A stretch of DNA of 64,000 nt, from NCBI GenBank assembly GCA_028293745.1, contig JAQGOF010000155.1:37376-101375 (forward strand), given 5' to 3'. Every line of letters begins with the position of its first letter. The stretch's first letter is position 1. The position numbers and the translations under genes were made by a program. The DNA comes from Gammaproteobacteria bacterium (GTDB lineage: Bacteria; Pseudomonadota; Gammaproteobacteria; Steroidobacterales; Steroidobacteraceae). A model generated the notes under the pieces. It was given only the letters and a program-made list of their open reading frames with translations. It ran no database searches and was not told where the DNA came from. Of the stretch, positions 9,752-17,288 are shown one piece after another.

Positions 9752-10462
9752 TCACTCCAGACTGATGCGCACGGCCGCGGCGGCCGCGAGTGGCGCAAGG
9801 GTTATGCCGAGAACCGCGAGTGCGCCGAGCAGGTACAGCGGCGGCGCGAACCCTGCGCCCCTTATCGCCAGCTCCGTGGCGCGCGCGCCGAATATCAACA
9901 CCGGCATCGACAACGGCAGTGTCAGCAGCGACAACAGCGCACCGCTGCGCTTCACGCCGAGAGTCAACGCCGCGCCGATCGACCCGATCAAACTCAACGC
10001 CACACTGCCGATCGCAACCGACACGACGATTCCGCTCAGCGCAGCCGCGGGAACACCGAGCGACAGTCCTGCCAGCGGTGCCATCACGGCCAGCGGCAGC
10101 CCAGTCAGCAGCCAATGCGCCACTGTCTTGGCAAACAGCAGCCACGTCAATGACTGTCCCGACAGAACGTGCTGCTCGAGCGTCCCATCCTGCGCGTCAT
10201 CGCGAAACAGGAACTCGAGCGCAAGCAGCGAGGATAACAAGGCAGCGACCCACAACACACCCGGCGCAACGTCGCGCAGGCGCGACAACTCGGGGGAAAT
10301 ACCGAGAGGAAACAGCGTCGTGACGATGGCAAAAAACGCCAATGGCTGAATGAGCTGACCGCGCTTGCGCAGGGCGAGACGTATATCCCGGGCAAGCACG
10401 AGGCGCGCGGCCTCGAGCGCGGAGGTGCCAGTGCTGCTCGTCTCGATGACAGAAGTGTTCAC
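9752..10462 (-). CDS. ccmB: Heme exporter permease CcmB
   Basis: About 236 residues and six hydrophobic helices; the membrane subunit of the CcmAB ABC transporter that drives release of holo-CcmE. The cytoplasmic segment FRDDAQDGTLEQ is typical of CcmB. The chosen start is a GTG four bases after the ccmA stop (VNTSVIET). The frame is open further upstream inside ccmA but would give an unusual N terminus. No strong Shine-Dalgarno sequence is visible, so translation probably couples to ccmA. Confidence 0.9.
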   Translation of the reverse strand: MNTSVIETSSTGTSALEAARLVLARDIRLALRKRGQLIQPLAFFAIVTTLFPLGISPELSRLRDVAPGVLWVAALLSSLLALEFLFRDDAQDGTLEQHVLSGQSLTWLLFAKTVAHWLLTGLPLAVMAPLAGLSLGVPAAALSGIVVSVAIGSVALSLIGSIGAALTLGVKRSGALLSLLTLPLSMPVLIFGARATELAIRGAGFAPPLYLLGALAVLGITLAPLAAAAAVRISLE

Positions 10463-10466
10463 GAAT

Positions 10467-11096
10467 TCACTTGGAGGACAGCTCCAGGCGCCTGATGACA
10501 GCCGGAGAGATCGTGAGCTCGTGGTGGATGGCGGCCACCGCCAGTCCCCCGCGCGCCAGGTGCTCTTCAATGAGTGTGCCCACCAGACGTTGCCCTTCCG
10601 CGTCCAGATTGGTGGTGGGCTCATCTAGCAGCCACAGCGGTGCTGCGATCAAGAGCAAACCCGCCAGCGCCACGCGCCGCTTCTGCCCGGCTGATAAAGT
10701 CCTGATCGGCCGATTTCCCCACTGATCGGCACCCAATCGCCCCAGTTCGCGATTCATGTCGTGAGTTGCGAGCTTTCGGCGCACACCCACCCAGTAGCGC
10801 AGGTTCTCCTCGGCCGTCAAATCCGGCTTTAGCGGAGGTTCGTGGCCGATGTAAGCAAGATCGGCGTGGAAGGCCTGCAGATCGCGGCGAATATTCTCCC
10901 CACCCCAGGTGATCGTGCCCTCTTCGGGGTACATCAGCCCACTTAACGTCCGCAGCAAGGTGGTTTTGCCGGCGCCATTGCCGCCCGTGATCTGCAGGCA
11001 CTCCCCTGAATTCACGCAGAGCCTCACGCCACGCAGCACGTGTCGATCGCCCCTCCACAGGTGCAGATTCTCGGCTTGCAGGCGGCGCTCGGGCAT
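10467..11096 (-). CDS. ccmA: Heme exporter ATPase CcmA
   Basis: A 209-residue ABC ATPase with Walker A GGNGAGKTT, signature LSAGQKRRVALA, and Walker B LWLLDEPT. It powers the CcmABCD complex. The start MPERRLQAENL gives the normal family length; the frame remains open for another 42 codons upstream. It is the first gene of the ccm operon and is divergent from the tRNA-Leu gene, so its promoter must lie in the 150 bases between them. Confidence 0.95.
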   Translation of the reverse strand: MPERRLQAENLHLWRGDRHVLRGVRLCVNSGECLQITGGNGAGKTTLLRTLSGLMYPEEGTITWGGENIRRDLQAFHADLAYIGHEPPLKPDLTAEENLRYWVGVRRKLATHDMNRELGRLGADQWGNRPIRTLSAGQKRRVALAGLLLIAAPLWLLDEPTTNLDAEGQRLVGTLIEEHLARGGLAVAAIHHELTISPAVIRRLELSSK

Positions 11097-11200
11097 GGGC
11101 TCTGTAGGGGGTGGAACAATGGCGCGCGAGTCTCGCAAATTCAGTAGCTTAGCGCCATAAGCACGGGTGTCTACGCGCAGCGTCAGTGACTGCGTTTTTA

Positions 11201-11232
11201 TTGAAACTGCGAGCCGGGACATGGATTACAAT
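11201..11232 (+). promoter_or_regulatory. Possible promoter of tRNA-Leu
   Basis: A TTGAAA hexamer (11201-11206) and a TACAAT hexamer (11227-11232) precede the tRNA 5' end by about 13 bases. A GC-rich discriminator, as expected for a stable-RNA promoter, follows. The spacer is 20 bases, longer than the optimum, so the -35 assignment is weak; the -10 element is more credible. Confidence 0.35.
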
Positions 11233-11280
11233 CCCGCCGCCCGATGCCCGGGTGGCGAAATTGGTAGACGCAAGGGACTT

Positions 11281-11983
11281 GAGCAATTTGAGCACCCGGT
11301 TCGGAAACGGCCGGAGTGAATGGGGTCAAATTCGGGGAACCAGCCCCACCGCTTACCGCGGTGACTGCAATCCCGAGCTAAGCCCTTGGGAGCGTCTCTT
11401 ACTCCGGTAAGTCGGAGTGAGGGCGTGGCAATTCGGACACAACAAGCGCAGGTTTTCGAGACGATTGTCCTTGTTGTTTCCGTTGACGTGGTCGAGTTCG
11501 AGCGGGATCGGCTGATCTAGCCAGACCTGCAAGCCACAGCCGACACAGACCGGTGCCAACACACCTTGTTTGATGAGCCGGTTCTTGAGCTTGTAGGACT
11601 GAATGGGTCGAGCGCCCTCGAGATACCGCTACAGCGGTGTTTTGGGCGAAAGTTGCCGATTACGACTCCATGCCCGGCCGAGGAAATGCGATGTATCGAA
11701 TCCAAGGCTTTTGAGCTTGGTGCGAAGTACGTCGTAGTTGCCACCATACGGCGCGACGCTTAGTTTGGCGAGAACTTGCCGCATCGAGGTTGACGTTTGT
11801 ACGGCCTCTTGCAGCTGTTCAGCCGTGTACTTCGGTCGTCGCATTTAGGCTCCTGGGAAAGTGTAGAGACTTGACGGCCCCTGCCTAACGTTCAGTGTTA
11901 CATGGCACTTGGACCACGGCAAAGAGAAAGTCCAGACTCCAAATGAGTCGTAAGACCCAGCAGCGAAAGCTGTAGTGAGTACG
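11281..11983 (+). mobile_element. Group I intron in the tRNA-Leu anticodon loop
   Basis: A 703-base insertion with the core elements of a group I (IC3-like) ribozyme. P is AATTCGGGGAACC near 11329 and Q is AATCCCGAGCTAAGCC at 11369-11384. R is GTGTAGAGACTTGACGG at 11861-11877 and S is AAGAGAAAGTCC at 11922-11933. The 5' exon ends in U, and the bases CUU can pair with a GAG about ten bases into the intron, leaving the expected U-G wobble at the splice site. The last intron base is G (11983). A long insert between Q and R holds an antisense HNH gene. All core elements look intact, so self-splicing is plausible. Confidence 0.88.
11353..11844 (-). pseudogene. Decayed HNH homing endonuclease inside the intron
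   Basis: Read on the strand opposite the intron. The N-terminal part MRRPKYTAEQLQEAV to LSPKTPL ends at a TAG at 11629-11631. The same frame continues after the stop as RYLEGARPIQSYKLKNRL. A one-base loss near 11563 then moves the frame to VLAPVCVGCG, and the HNH core LELDHVNGNNKDNRLENLRLLCPNCH follows as two overlapping pieces. Both zinc CxxC pairs and the H-N-H residues remain. One stop plus one frameshift make a full endonuclease unlikely. The C terminus overlaps the Q region of the ribozyme. Confidence 0.85.
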
Positions 11984-12148
11984 AAAATCCCTCGGAGGCG
12001 ACTCCATGCCGGTTCGAGTCCGGCTCCGGGCACCATCAGGACTTATGACGACATCTGTCGAGTCCAATTCAACCGGGTTCGCTTGCCAGCAGCTCAGCCA
12101 ACCTCTGCGTATTCGATGCGATTGCGCCCGGCGCACTTGCGCCGCGAA

Positions 12149-13753
12149 TCAGCTCGCTGGCGAACGCAGGACGCGGATCTCCCGCAGGGGCGATCTGACG
12201 AGGGTGCCCTCTGCTGCTCCCCTCGGTATGAGCTTCAAAGTCATTCCCGGTGCCAGGCCCGCCGGTGGCACGCTGCAGCCTGGATTCATTCGATAGCTCA
12301 AAGCTACAAACAACAGGCTCTCGTTCTGATCGCCCAATGCGTGCGTGAAGTCATCGTTGACCACGCAACCGGGTAACGTTGCGCTGCTTCCGCTGCTCGT
12401 GCTCATGGCCGTACTGGGAGTAAAGCCGTCCGGATAATCCCCGAAACTGCGCGCATTCACGCCGCTGAACTGAATGCTGAAATAAGTGGTCCCGCAGTTG
12501 TCGGCCGGATGGAATCCATAGGGCTTGCCGCAGGTCGTCGTCCCGATCTGAATGACCTGTACACCGACGCCTTGCAGGCCGTTGATGACCGACTCGCTGG
12601 CCGAGCAGGTGCCACCGGTCGTGAGCACGAAAACCCGTTGCAGGCCGAGATTCGGCAGCGGCTGGCCGCTGGCCACAGACAGGCCGAGCGTCGTGTTGTG
12701 AAATGCCGTTGGCGTAATGGCGCTGCCGGTTACCGGATCCGTGCTCGGATGCTTTGAATTGAACCGCAGCAGCTCAAATGTCTGCCCGCCGGTCATGTTG
12801 GTGTCGGCGATCATGTAGGCAAGCTCGCTGGCGATATCCAGGTAGCCGCCACCGTTATACCGAATGTCGAGCACGAGATCCTTCACCGCGGCTGCCTTCA
12901 AGTTGTTCACCGCGGTGACCAGCTCCGTTTCGGCCTGCGCAAGCTGATTGTTGAATAACAGGTAGCCCACTGTGCCGGTGGCGGTCGAAATCGTCTGCAC
13001 GTTGGGAACCGATTTCGAGGTGACACTGGCCGCCTGCAAGGTGACCATCCGCGGGGTCGTGGAGCCAAGGTCCTCGACCTGAAACGTGTGGGTCTCGCCG
13101 GCCGCCGTCGGCGTCAGTCCTGCATTGAGCTTGTCGATGCCCGCGGTATCGGTAACGTTGATGTCCGTGCCGTCGACTGCCAGGATCGTGGTGCCACGCG
13201 CGAGGCTTGCGGGCGCCTGGCTGGCCGCGGATCCCGGCTCGGTGAATGCGATCACTACCCTCCTGGGCGGGCTTTTCTGGACAATGTCGAATTGCACTCC
13301 ATAACCGACATCCGTATTGGATTGCGAAAGCGATTCCCACACGGAGGTCTGGTAGGTAAAGTGAAACTTGTCTTTGGCGCCACCCGAGGCCGTCGTTGCA
13401 GAGGTCTTCAGCAACGGGAAGTAGTTGCTGGTCGTGTACTGGGACGGGTTGAGGTCAGGGACCTCGCTGTACCACAGGTACGTGTCGTTGGTCCACGATC
13501 TCAGCCAGTTGTTCTCATCCGTGCTCGACCCCGCCATGTCGGGATACGCGCTGTGCGTGAGGGGATCCGTTCCTGACCGGGGGGATAGGCACTTTGCCGC
13601 GAAAGTGGCTGCTGGCATGTATACGCCCGCAGTGTAGGTGTTGCCGGTGGTTGATCCGCCGCCACCACCACCGCCGCCGCCGCAGGCGGAAATTCCAGCA
13701 AGAGTGACTGAGGTGAGTAACGTTACCGCAACCAGGCTATTGCGCAGGATCAT
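12149..13753 (-). CDS. S41-family peptidase lipoprotein
   Basis: About 534 residues. The N-terminal signal ends in a lipobox-like ISAC, followed by a run of nine glycines, so it is probably a membrane-anchored lipoprotein. A PDZ-like region lies near residues 140-240. The C-terminal processing-protease core follows, with the catalytic Ser in TGGTCSASESV and the general-base Lys in TTTCGKPYG. S41 peptidases cleave proteins in the periplasm, often at the C terminus. An AAGGAAG ribosome binding site selects the internal ATG giving MILRNSL. It is a monocistronic gene on the strand opposite the tRNA. Confidence 0.82.
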   Translation of the reverse strand: MILRNSLVAVTLLTSVTLAGISACGGGGGGGGGSTTGNTYTAGVYMPAATFAAKCLSPRSGTDPLTHSAYPDMAGSSTDENNWLRSWTNDTYLWYSEVPDLNPSQYTTSNYFPLLKTSATTASGGAKDKFHFTYQTSVWESLSQSNTDVGYGVQFDIVQKSPPRRVVIAFTEPGSAASQAPASLARGTTILAVDGTDINVTDTAGIDKLNAGLTPTAAGETHTFQVEDLGSTTPRMVTLQAASVTSKSVPNVQTISTATGTVGYLLFNNQLAQAETELVTAVNNLKAAAVKDLVLDIRYNGGGYLDIASELAYMIADTNMTGGQTFELLRFNSKHPSTDPVTGSAITPTAFHNTTLGLSVASGQPLPNLGLQRVFVLTTGGTCSASESVINGLQGVGVQVIQIGTTTCGKPYGFHPADNCGTTYFSIQFSGVNARSFGDYPDGFTPSTAMSTSSGSSATLPGCVVNDDFTHALGDQNESLLFVALSYRMNPGCSVPPAGLAPGMTLKLIPRGAAEGTLVRSPLREIRVLRSPAS

Positions 13754-13897
13754 TGTTAGCTTCCTTGGCCCCCCCATTTGAGCCCGAGAGTGCATCCGAG
13801 CTTACAGTCAGGCCCACGCGTTCTGTCTCATCCACACAGTTCTTGAGGCCGCACAGGCCGAATCTGTGACGGCCATCACTCTTGGGCTATGGGCGCC

Positions 13898-14668
13898 CTA
13901 CCGTCCAACCTGTACCTGGCCGAGCAGATCACGGGCCTGTCGCGACAGCATGGCAGCGAACAGTGGCTGCAACTCATCCAGCTGATCGCGGGGAATTGCC
14001 TTCGGGTCCGCGGGAAGCGTGTAGCTCTGCCATTGCGAGGTGTAGATGCCGCCCCATTGTCTGGCACGCAAGGTGGCGCCCTCGGGACTGATGCTGATCA
14101 GCAACAACTCGGTTTCGTTGAACAGAGTGGGTTTGTCTTTCGCGCCTGCGCGCGCGCTCGTCAGAAATCCCCACCCGCGCATCGCTTCCGTTACGTCTTT
14201 GTCACGATTGTTGCCCGCGTGGTCCGAGTTGTTGAGTCCCGGGGCCATCAGGATCAGATACTCAACGCCCGCGCTGGAAGCCTGCTCCACGAGGGTCGCT
14301 GAGCAGTGCTTGGGCAGTCCGTCGGCAAGCGCCGCATTTACGAAGCAACTCTCTCGCGCGCGCTCGAGTGAATCCGTCGGTGTGAGAGCCGTGAGCGTGA
14401 GTCCCAACTGGTCCAACTGACTCTTCAGCGCTTCGGTCAGCATGTCATCCACGGGCCAATGCACCACCTGGATCTTCAAAAAACTGTCTTTGGCTTCCCT
14501 GGCGGCGTGATAGTGCATCACCTCCGCATTCAGGAGATTGACGATGCCAATTCGTGCACCGCTGGCGATCACTTTGGGCGTGCGGTCTCGCGCCAGTCCT
14601 GTCGTGCTGGTTACTGCGAGACCGGCGATCACCAGGTGAGCCAGTCCAACCATCATCAGCCTCTTCAT
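13898..14668 (-). CDS. Secreted protein of unknown function
   Basis: About 256 residues. A signal peptide of about 24 residues (MKRLMMVGLAHLVIAGLAV) is followed by a soluble alpha/beta-looking domain with no motif that I recognise. Acidic and Asn-rich patches such as GLNNSDHAGNN are present. A GGAG ribosome binding site precedes the ATG at 14668; the frame is open another 35 codons upstream but without a signal peptide. It is separated from the S41 gene by about 145 bases and shares its strand. Function not assigned. Confidence 0.6.
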   Translation of the reverse strand: MKRLMMVGLAHLVIAGLAVTSTTGLARDRTPKVIASGARIGIVNLLNAEVMHYHAAREAKDSFLKIQVVHWPVDDMLTEALKSQLDQLGLTLTALTPTDSLERARESCFVNAALADGLPKHCSATLVEQASSAGVEYLILMAPGLNNSDHAGNNRDKDVTEAMRGWGFLTSARAGAKDKPTLFNETELLLISISPEGATLRARQWGGIYTSQWQSYTLPADPKAIPRDQLDELQPLFAAMLSRQARDLLGQVQVGR

Positions 14669-15333
14669 ACTCTCCAACCGAAGTTTTTCCGGCTGGCACG
14701 GTCCGCCCGGCCATCCGTCATTTATTTGGTTTCGCGCGCCATCCTCTGCACGCGGGGCCCGATGCAACCCCAACTTTCCCCCTTGCGCATGAGTCTAACG
14801 CGCAACATCGGATTTCAAACAGGGTGCGGCGGCTCTTTGGGCCCGTTATGCGAACAGGCCACGGAGCTGGTTCACATTTTCGGGAAACAGCCAACGGGTG
14901 CCGGAGGGCGGTGAATTTCGCTCATGCCCTTATGAAAAATACTCATGCACCGGGCCCGGCGGCCTCCAGCATGCGCCCCAACAATTCCTTCAACGCGCTG
15001 AGCGCTCGCTACGCTACGTCGTTCCAATCGCCGCCCGGCGGTGTATTGCGTACCGGCTCTCGTTCCGACCCGGTCCGCGCCTTCTTGTCGGCATCGGCTA
15101 TGCCCGGCTGCATTTCGCCTCGTTCATGCATCCCGCCCGGTTGGGGTCCTGCGCCGGGCGCACGCGAAGGTGTGCGCTCGCCTTTCACCTTGCAGCCCTC
15201 CTCCTTACCCACTGATCCCATGATTGCGCTCCCGTCGATTACTCGCTGACGCAAGCGTATGGAGGCGATTCCCGATTGACCATCAACCGGAGCCGCAAGT
15301 GAGGGTCAGGCTTTTCCTACGAGGGTAGGCTTT
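14669..15333. other. Long intergenic stretch without a supported gene
   Basis: About 665 bases between the secreted unknown and the polysaccharide-locus enzyme. Open frames occur on both strands (for example 14933-15249 plus and 15009-15254 minus). They are rich in Pro, Arg and Ser, lack ribosome binding sites and resemble no family. I see no RNA gene or intact mobile element. It could hold a decayed gene beyond recognition. Confidence 0.45.
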
Positions 15334-17286
15334 TTACTGATAGCTCAGCGTCCAGCTGAGCTTTAAGGGAGACTGCACACTGCGGGCGGCGCTCTCACAG
15401 ACCACTTTGGTGAGCAAAGGCCCTGTGGGGGTGTGATAGGCCACATCGTCTTGAACCGGAGCGGTGCCGCAGTGCTCGAAGCCGGACACCTCGAACTTAC
15501 GTACCGCACCGTGTCCGAAAGTAGTTGTTCCACCCTTCTGCACCGGAGCGTCGGAGTAGGTGGCAAATTCCATCCGCAGACCGTTCAGCTCCACTGTTTC
15601 CTTCGGCGTGTAGACGTCTGTGCGAGTGATTCGGCCGGAGGACAGAACATACGTCGATGCGAGCGAAAACCGGTCATCACGGATCGGACTCTGGCTGCCC
15701 AACTTGTCCAGGCAAGGTTGTTGAAAAGTGATGATGGTCTCCTTGCCTCGTTCAGTTACTTTCACGTGTTGGAAGTACACGAGGGGGGCCAGAACTGAAC
15801 CTTCGGACAAGCTGAACTGCGGGATGAGTTGCGGGGAGTTACCGTCTGCGATGCCATCGAGCATGCCCGGGGAGAACGGAATTGGGAAATACGGGCTGTG
15901 CATATGCTGGCTCTGGCCACCATTGATCAGTGGCAAGCCGATCACGTGCCCGCGATCGCGCAGGGTCAGCAGCATGCGATCGTATTCTCCACGCGCGAAC
16001 CACGTGACCGTCCGCTTGGGAAGATGCGCAAGGCCGGCCATGAAATCCGGGCTCGGTGGCTTGTCCTGGTAGCCGAGCTGATTCCAGGTTGCGCTGGTGT
16101 AGACGAACTGATGTGCCAGGGACAGGTTCTCGCCCAGGATGCGGAACTTCCCGCGATAGGCATCCGTCCGCCTGCCTTGATCCCACATGTCGACGGATCC
16201 GGTCTTCCTGTTCAGCCAGAAGTCAACATAGTGCTGCCCTGCACGGCAAACGAAGGCATACGACAGAGCTTTCTCCTGCTCGTTCAGCACACCCAGAGCC
16301 GCTGCCGCGGTCAGCACTTCAACAATTGCCGTAAGGCCGTACGGTCCCAGGCTTCGCCCATACTCAAAACCATCACCGTTGGGATTCAGGCGCTGGAGCA
16401 TGACGTCGGCGGATTTGCGCACCCAGCCGCCGACCTCAGGCGGCGGCTGTGAGCCGGTTTCGATGAATCTCTGCGCGATCTCTGCGCTCAGCAGAACGCT
16501 GTAGCGGTCAAATCGGCCCTCCCCGTCGGTCTCGTCGGCGAAGCCATATTCGCCGGAGAACTGGCGGTAGTGCTCGAGCATTTTCTGCAGCAGCCGCTCG
16601 GAGCCGGAAGTGTCTTCCCAGCCCATTTGCACACGCAGGCGTGCAATGCCGAACGCCACGCAGTAATAGTTGTTGGGATGGTCGATCAGCGCATGGGTGT
16701 CGACATCCACGAAGCTGCGCCAATCGAGCCACACCCTCAATTTGGCGAGTGTCAAGCGGTCCACGGCCGCACTCAACATCCCCGCCTCGTGCAGCTTGTT
16801 GAGCCCCGACATGTAGTAATAGATGCCCCAGGTGTCGTTGGCATCGTCGACCGTGAGTTTGGAGATGCGCCGGAAGCCCGCGATGTATTCGGAGCGGCGC
16901 GGATCGTCTGCGGGCACGGTGACCAGGAACTCTGCAAGACCGAGGGCGATCTTGCCGGGCAGGAACTTGTCGTCGCCGTTGAATACCGGCACGCCGTCAA
17001 GGGACAGTTCCCGCCCCTCCTTGGCCAGGCGAACCAGGAGCTCCCGCGACTGCGGCTGGATGCGCCCGCTGACGGTCTGGTTATAGGGGATAGCGGGCTC
17101 GATTGCAGCCCCCGCCGCGGCGGCCAGGACCGCCGCGGGGGAGCTGCGGCCCGCCGTGGGGGTCGGCGTGGCTGCGGCTGCGGTCGCCTGAGCGATCGCC
17201 GCCGCAGCGGCTATTCCAACAGCGATGACGCGCGCCACCATCACCCTTCCCTGCGCGCCTGATCCCACAATCCTCCCTGCACTCAT
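15334..17286 (-). CDS. Secreted enzyme of the FecIR-TonB locus, probable polysaccharide lyase-like protein
   Basis: About 650 residues. An Ala-rich signal peptide is followed by helix-rich sequence with regularly spaced aromatic and His/Asn/Arg clusters (WGIYYYMSGLN, DHPNNYYCVAFG, GEGRFDRYSVLL, GFEYGRSLGPYG). The C-terminal part is beta-rich (from about LINGGQSQHMHSPYFPIPF). This resembles (alpha/alpha)-toroid lyases with a beta-sandwich tail, but I cannot name the family. The start is the ATG two bases after the TonB receptor stop; the frame runs upstream inside that gene and should be ignored. Its position after a SusC-like importer suggests it degrades the polysaccharide whose products are imported. 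Confidence 0.6.
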   Translation of the reverse strand: MSAGRIVGSGAQGRVMVARVIAVGIAAAAAIAQATAAAATPTPTAGRSSPAAVLAAAAGAAIEPAIPYNQTVSGRIQPQSRELLVRLAKEGRELSLDGVPVFNGDDKFLPGKIALGLAEFLVTVPADDPRRSEYIAGFRRISKLTVDDANDTWGIYYYMSGLNKLHEAGMLSAAVDRLTLAKLRVWLDWRSFVDVDTHALIDHPNNYYCVAFGIARLRVQMGWEDTSGSERLLQKMLEHYRQFSGEYGFADETDGEGRFDRYSVLLSAEIAQRFIETGSQPPPEVGGWVRKSADVMLQRLNPNGDGFEYGRSLGPYGLTAIVEVLTAAAALGVLNEQEKALSYAFVCRAGQHYVDFWLNRKTGSVDMWDQGRRTDAYRGKFRILGENLSLAHQFVYTSATWNQLGYQDKPPSPDFMAGLAHLPKRTVTWFARGEYDRMLLTLRDRGHVIGLPLINGGQSQHMHSPYFPIPFSPGMLDGIADGNSPQLIPQFSLSEGSVLAPLVYFQHVKVTERGKETIITFQQPCLDKLGSQSPIRDDRFSLASTYVLSSGRITRTDVYTPKETVELNGLRMEFATYSDAPVQKGGTTTFGHGAVRKFEVSGFEHCGTAPVQDDVAYHTPTGPLLTKVVCESAARSVQSPLKLSWTLSYQ

Positions 17287-17288
17287 AC

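Larger units (their letters stand above)
11246..12035 (+). tRNA. tRNA-Leu(UAA), interrupted by a group I intron
   Basis: The 5' exon is 11246-11280 and the 3' exon is 11984-12035, with CCA encoded at 12033-12035. Joined, they fold as a class II tRNA. The acceptor GCCCGGG pairs with TCCGGGC. The D arm is TGGCGAAATTGGTAGACGC. The anticodon stem AGGGA/TCCCT encloses the seven-base loop CTTAAAA, giving anticodon TAA. The long variable arm is GGAG-GCGA-CTCC and the T arm is GCCGG-TTCGAGT-CCGGC. The intron sits between anticodon bases 34 and 35. This is the position known for the cyanobacterial and plastid trnL-UAA intron. Confidence 0.93.

Noticed and set aside
11246..12035. A tRNA-like 5' end and a CCA-bearing 3' end about 700 bases apart suggested tmRNA (ssrA).
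   Set aside because: The halves join into a complete class II tRNA-Leu, and the spacer carries group I intron P, Q, R and S elements; there is no tag-peptide frame.
13655..13685. Run of CCG/CCA triplets as a possible simple-sequence repeat for phase variation.
   Set aside because: It encodes the polyglycine linker after the lipobox of the S41 protein in the normal frame; units are mixed codons, not a pure tract.
14933..15254. Overlapping open frames on both strands in a 665-base gap.
   Set aside because: No ribosome binding site, composition typical of non-coding GC-rich DNA, and no family resemblance.
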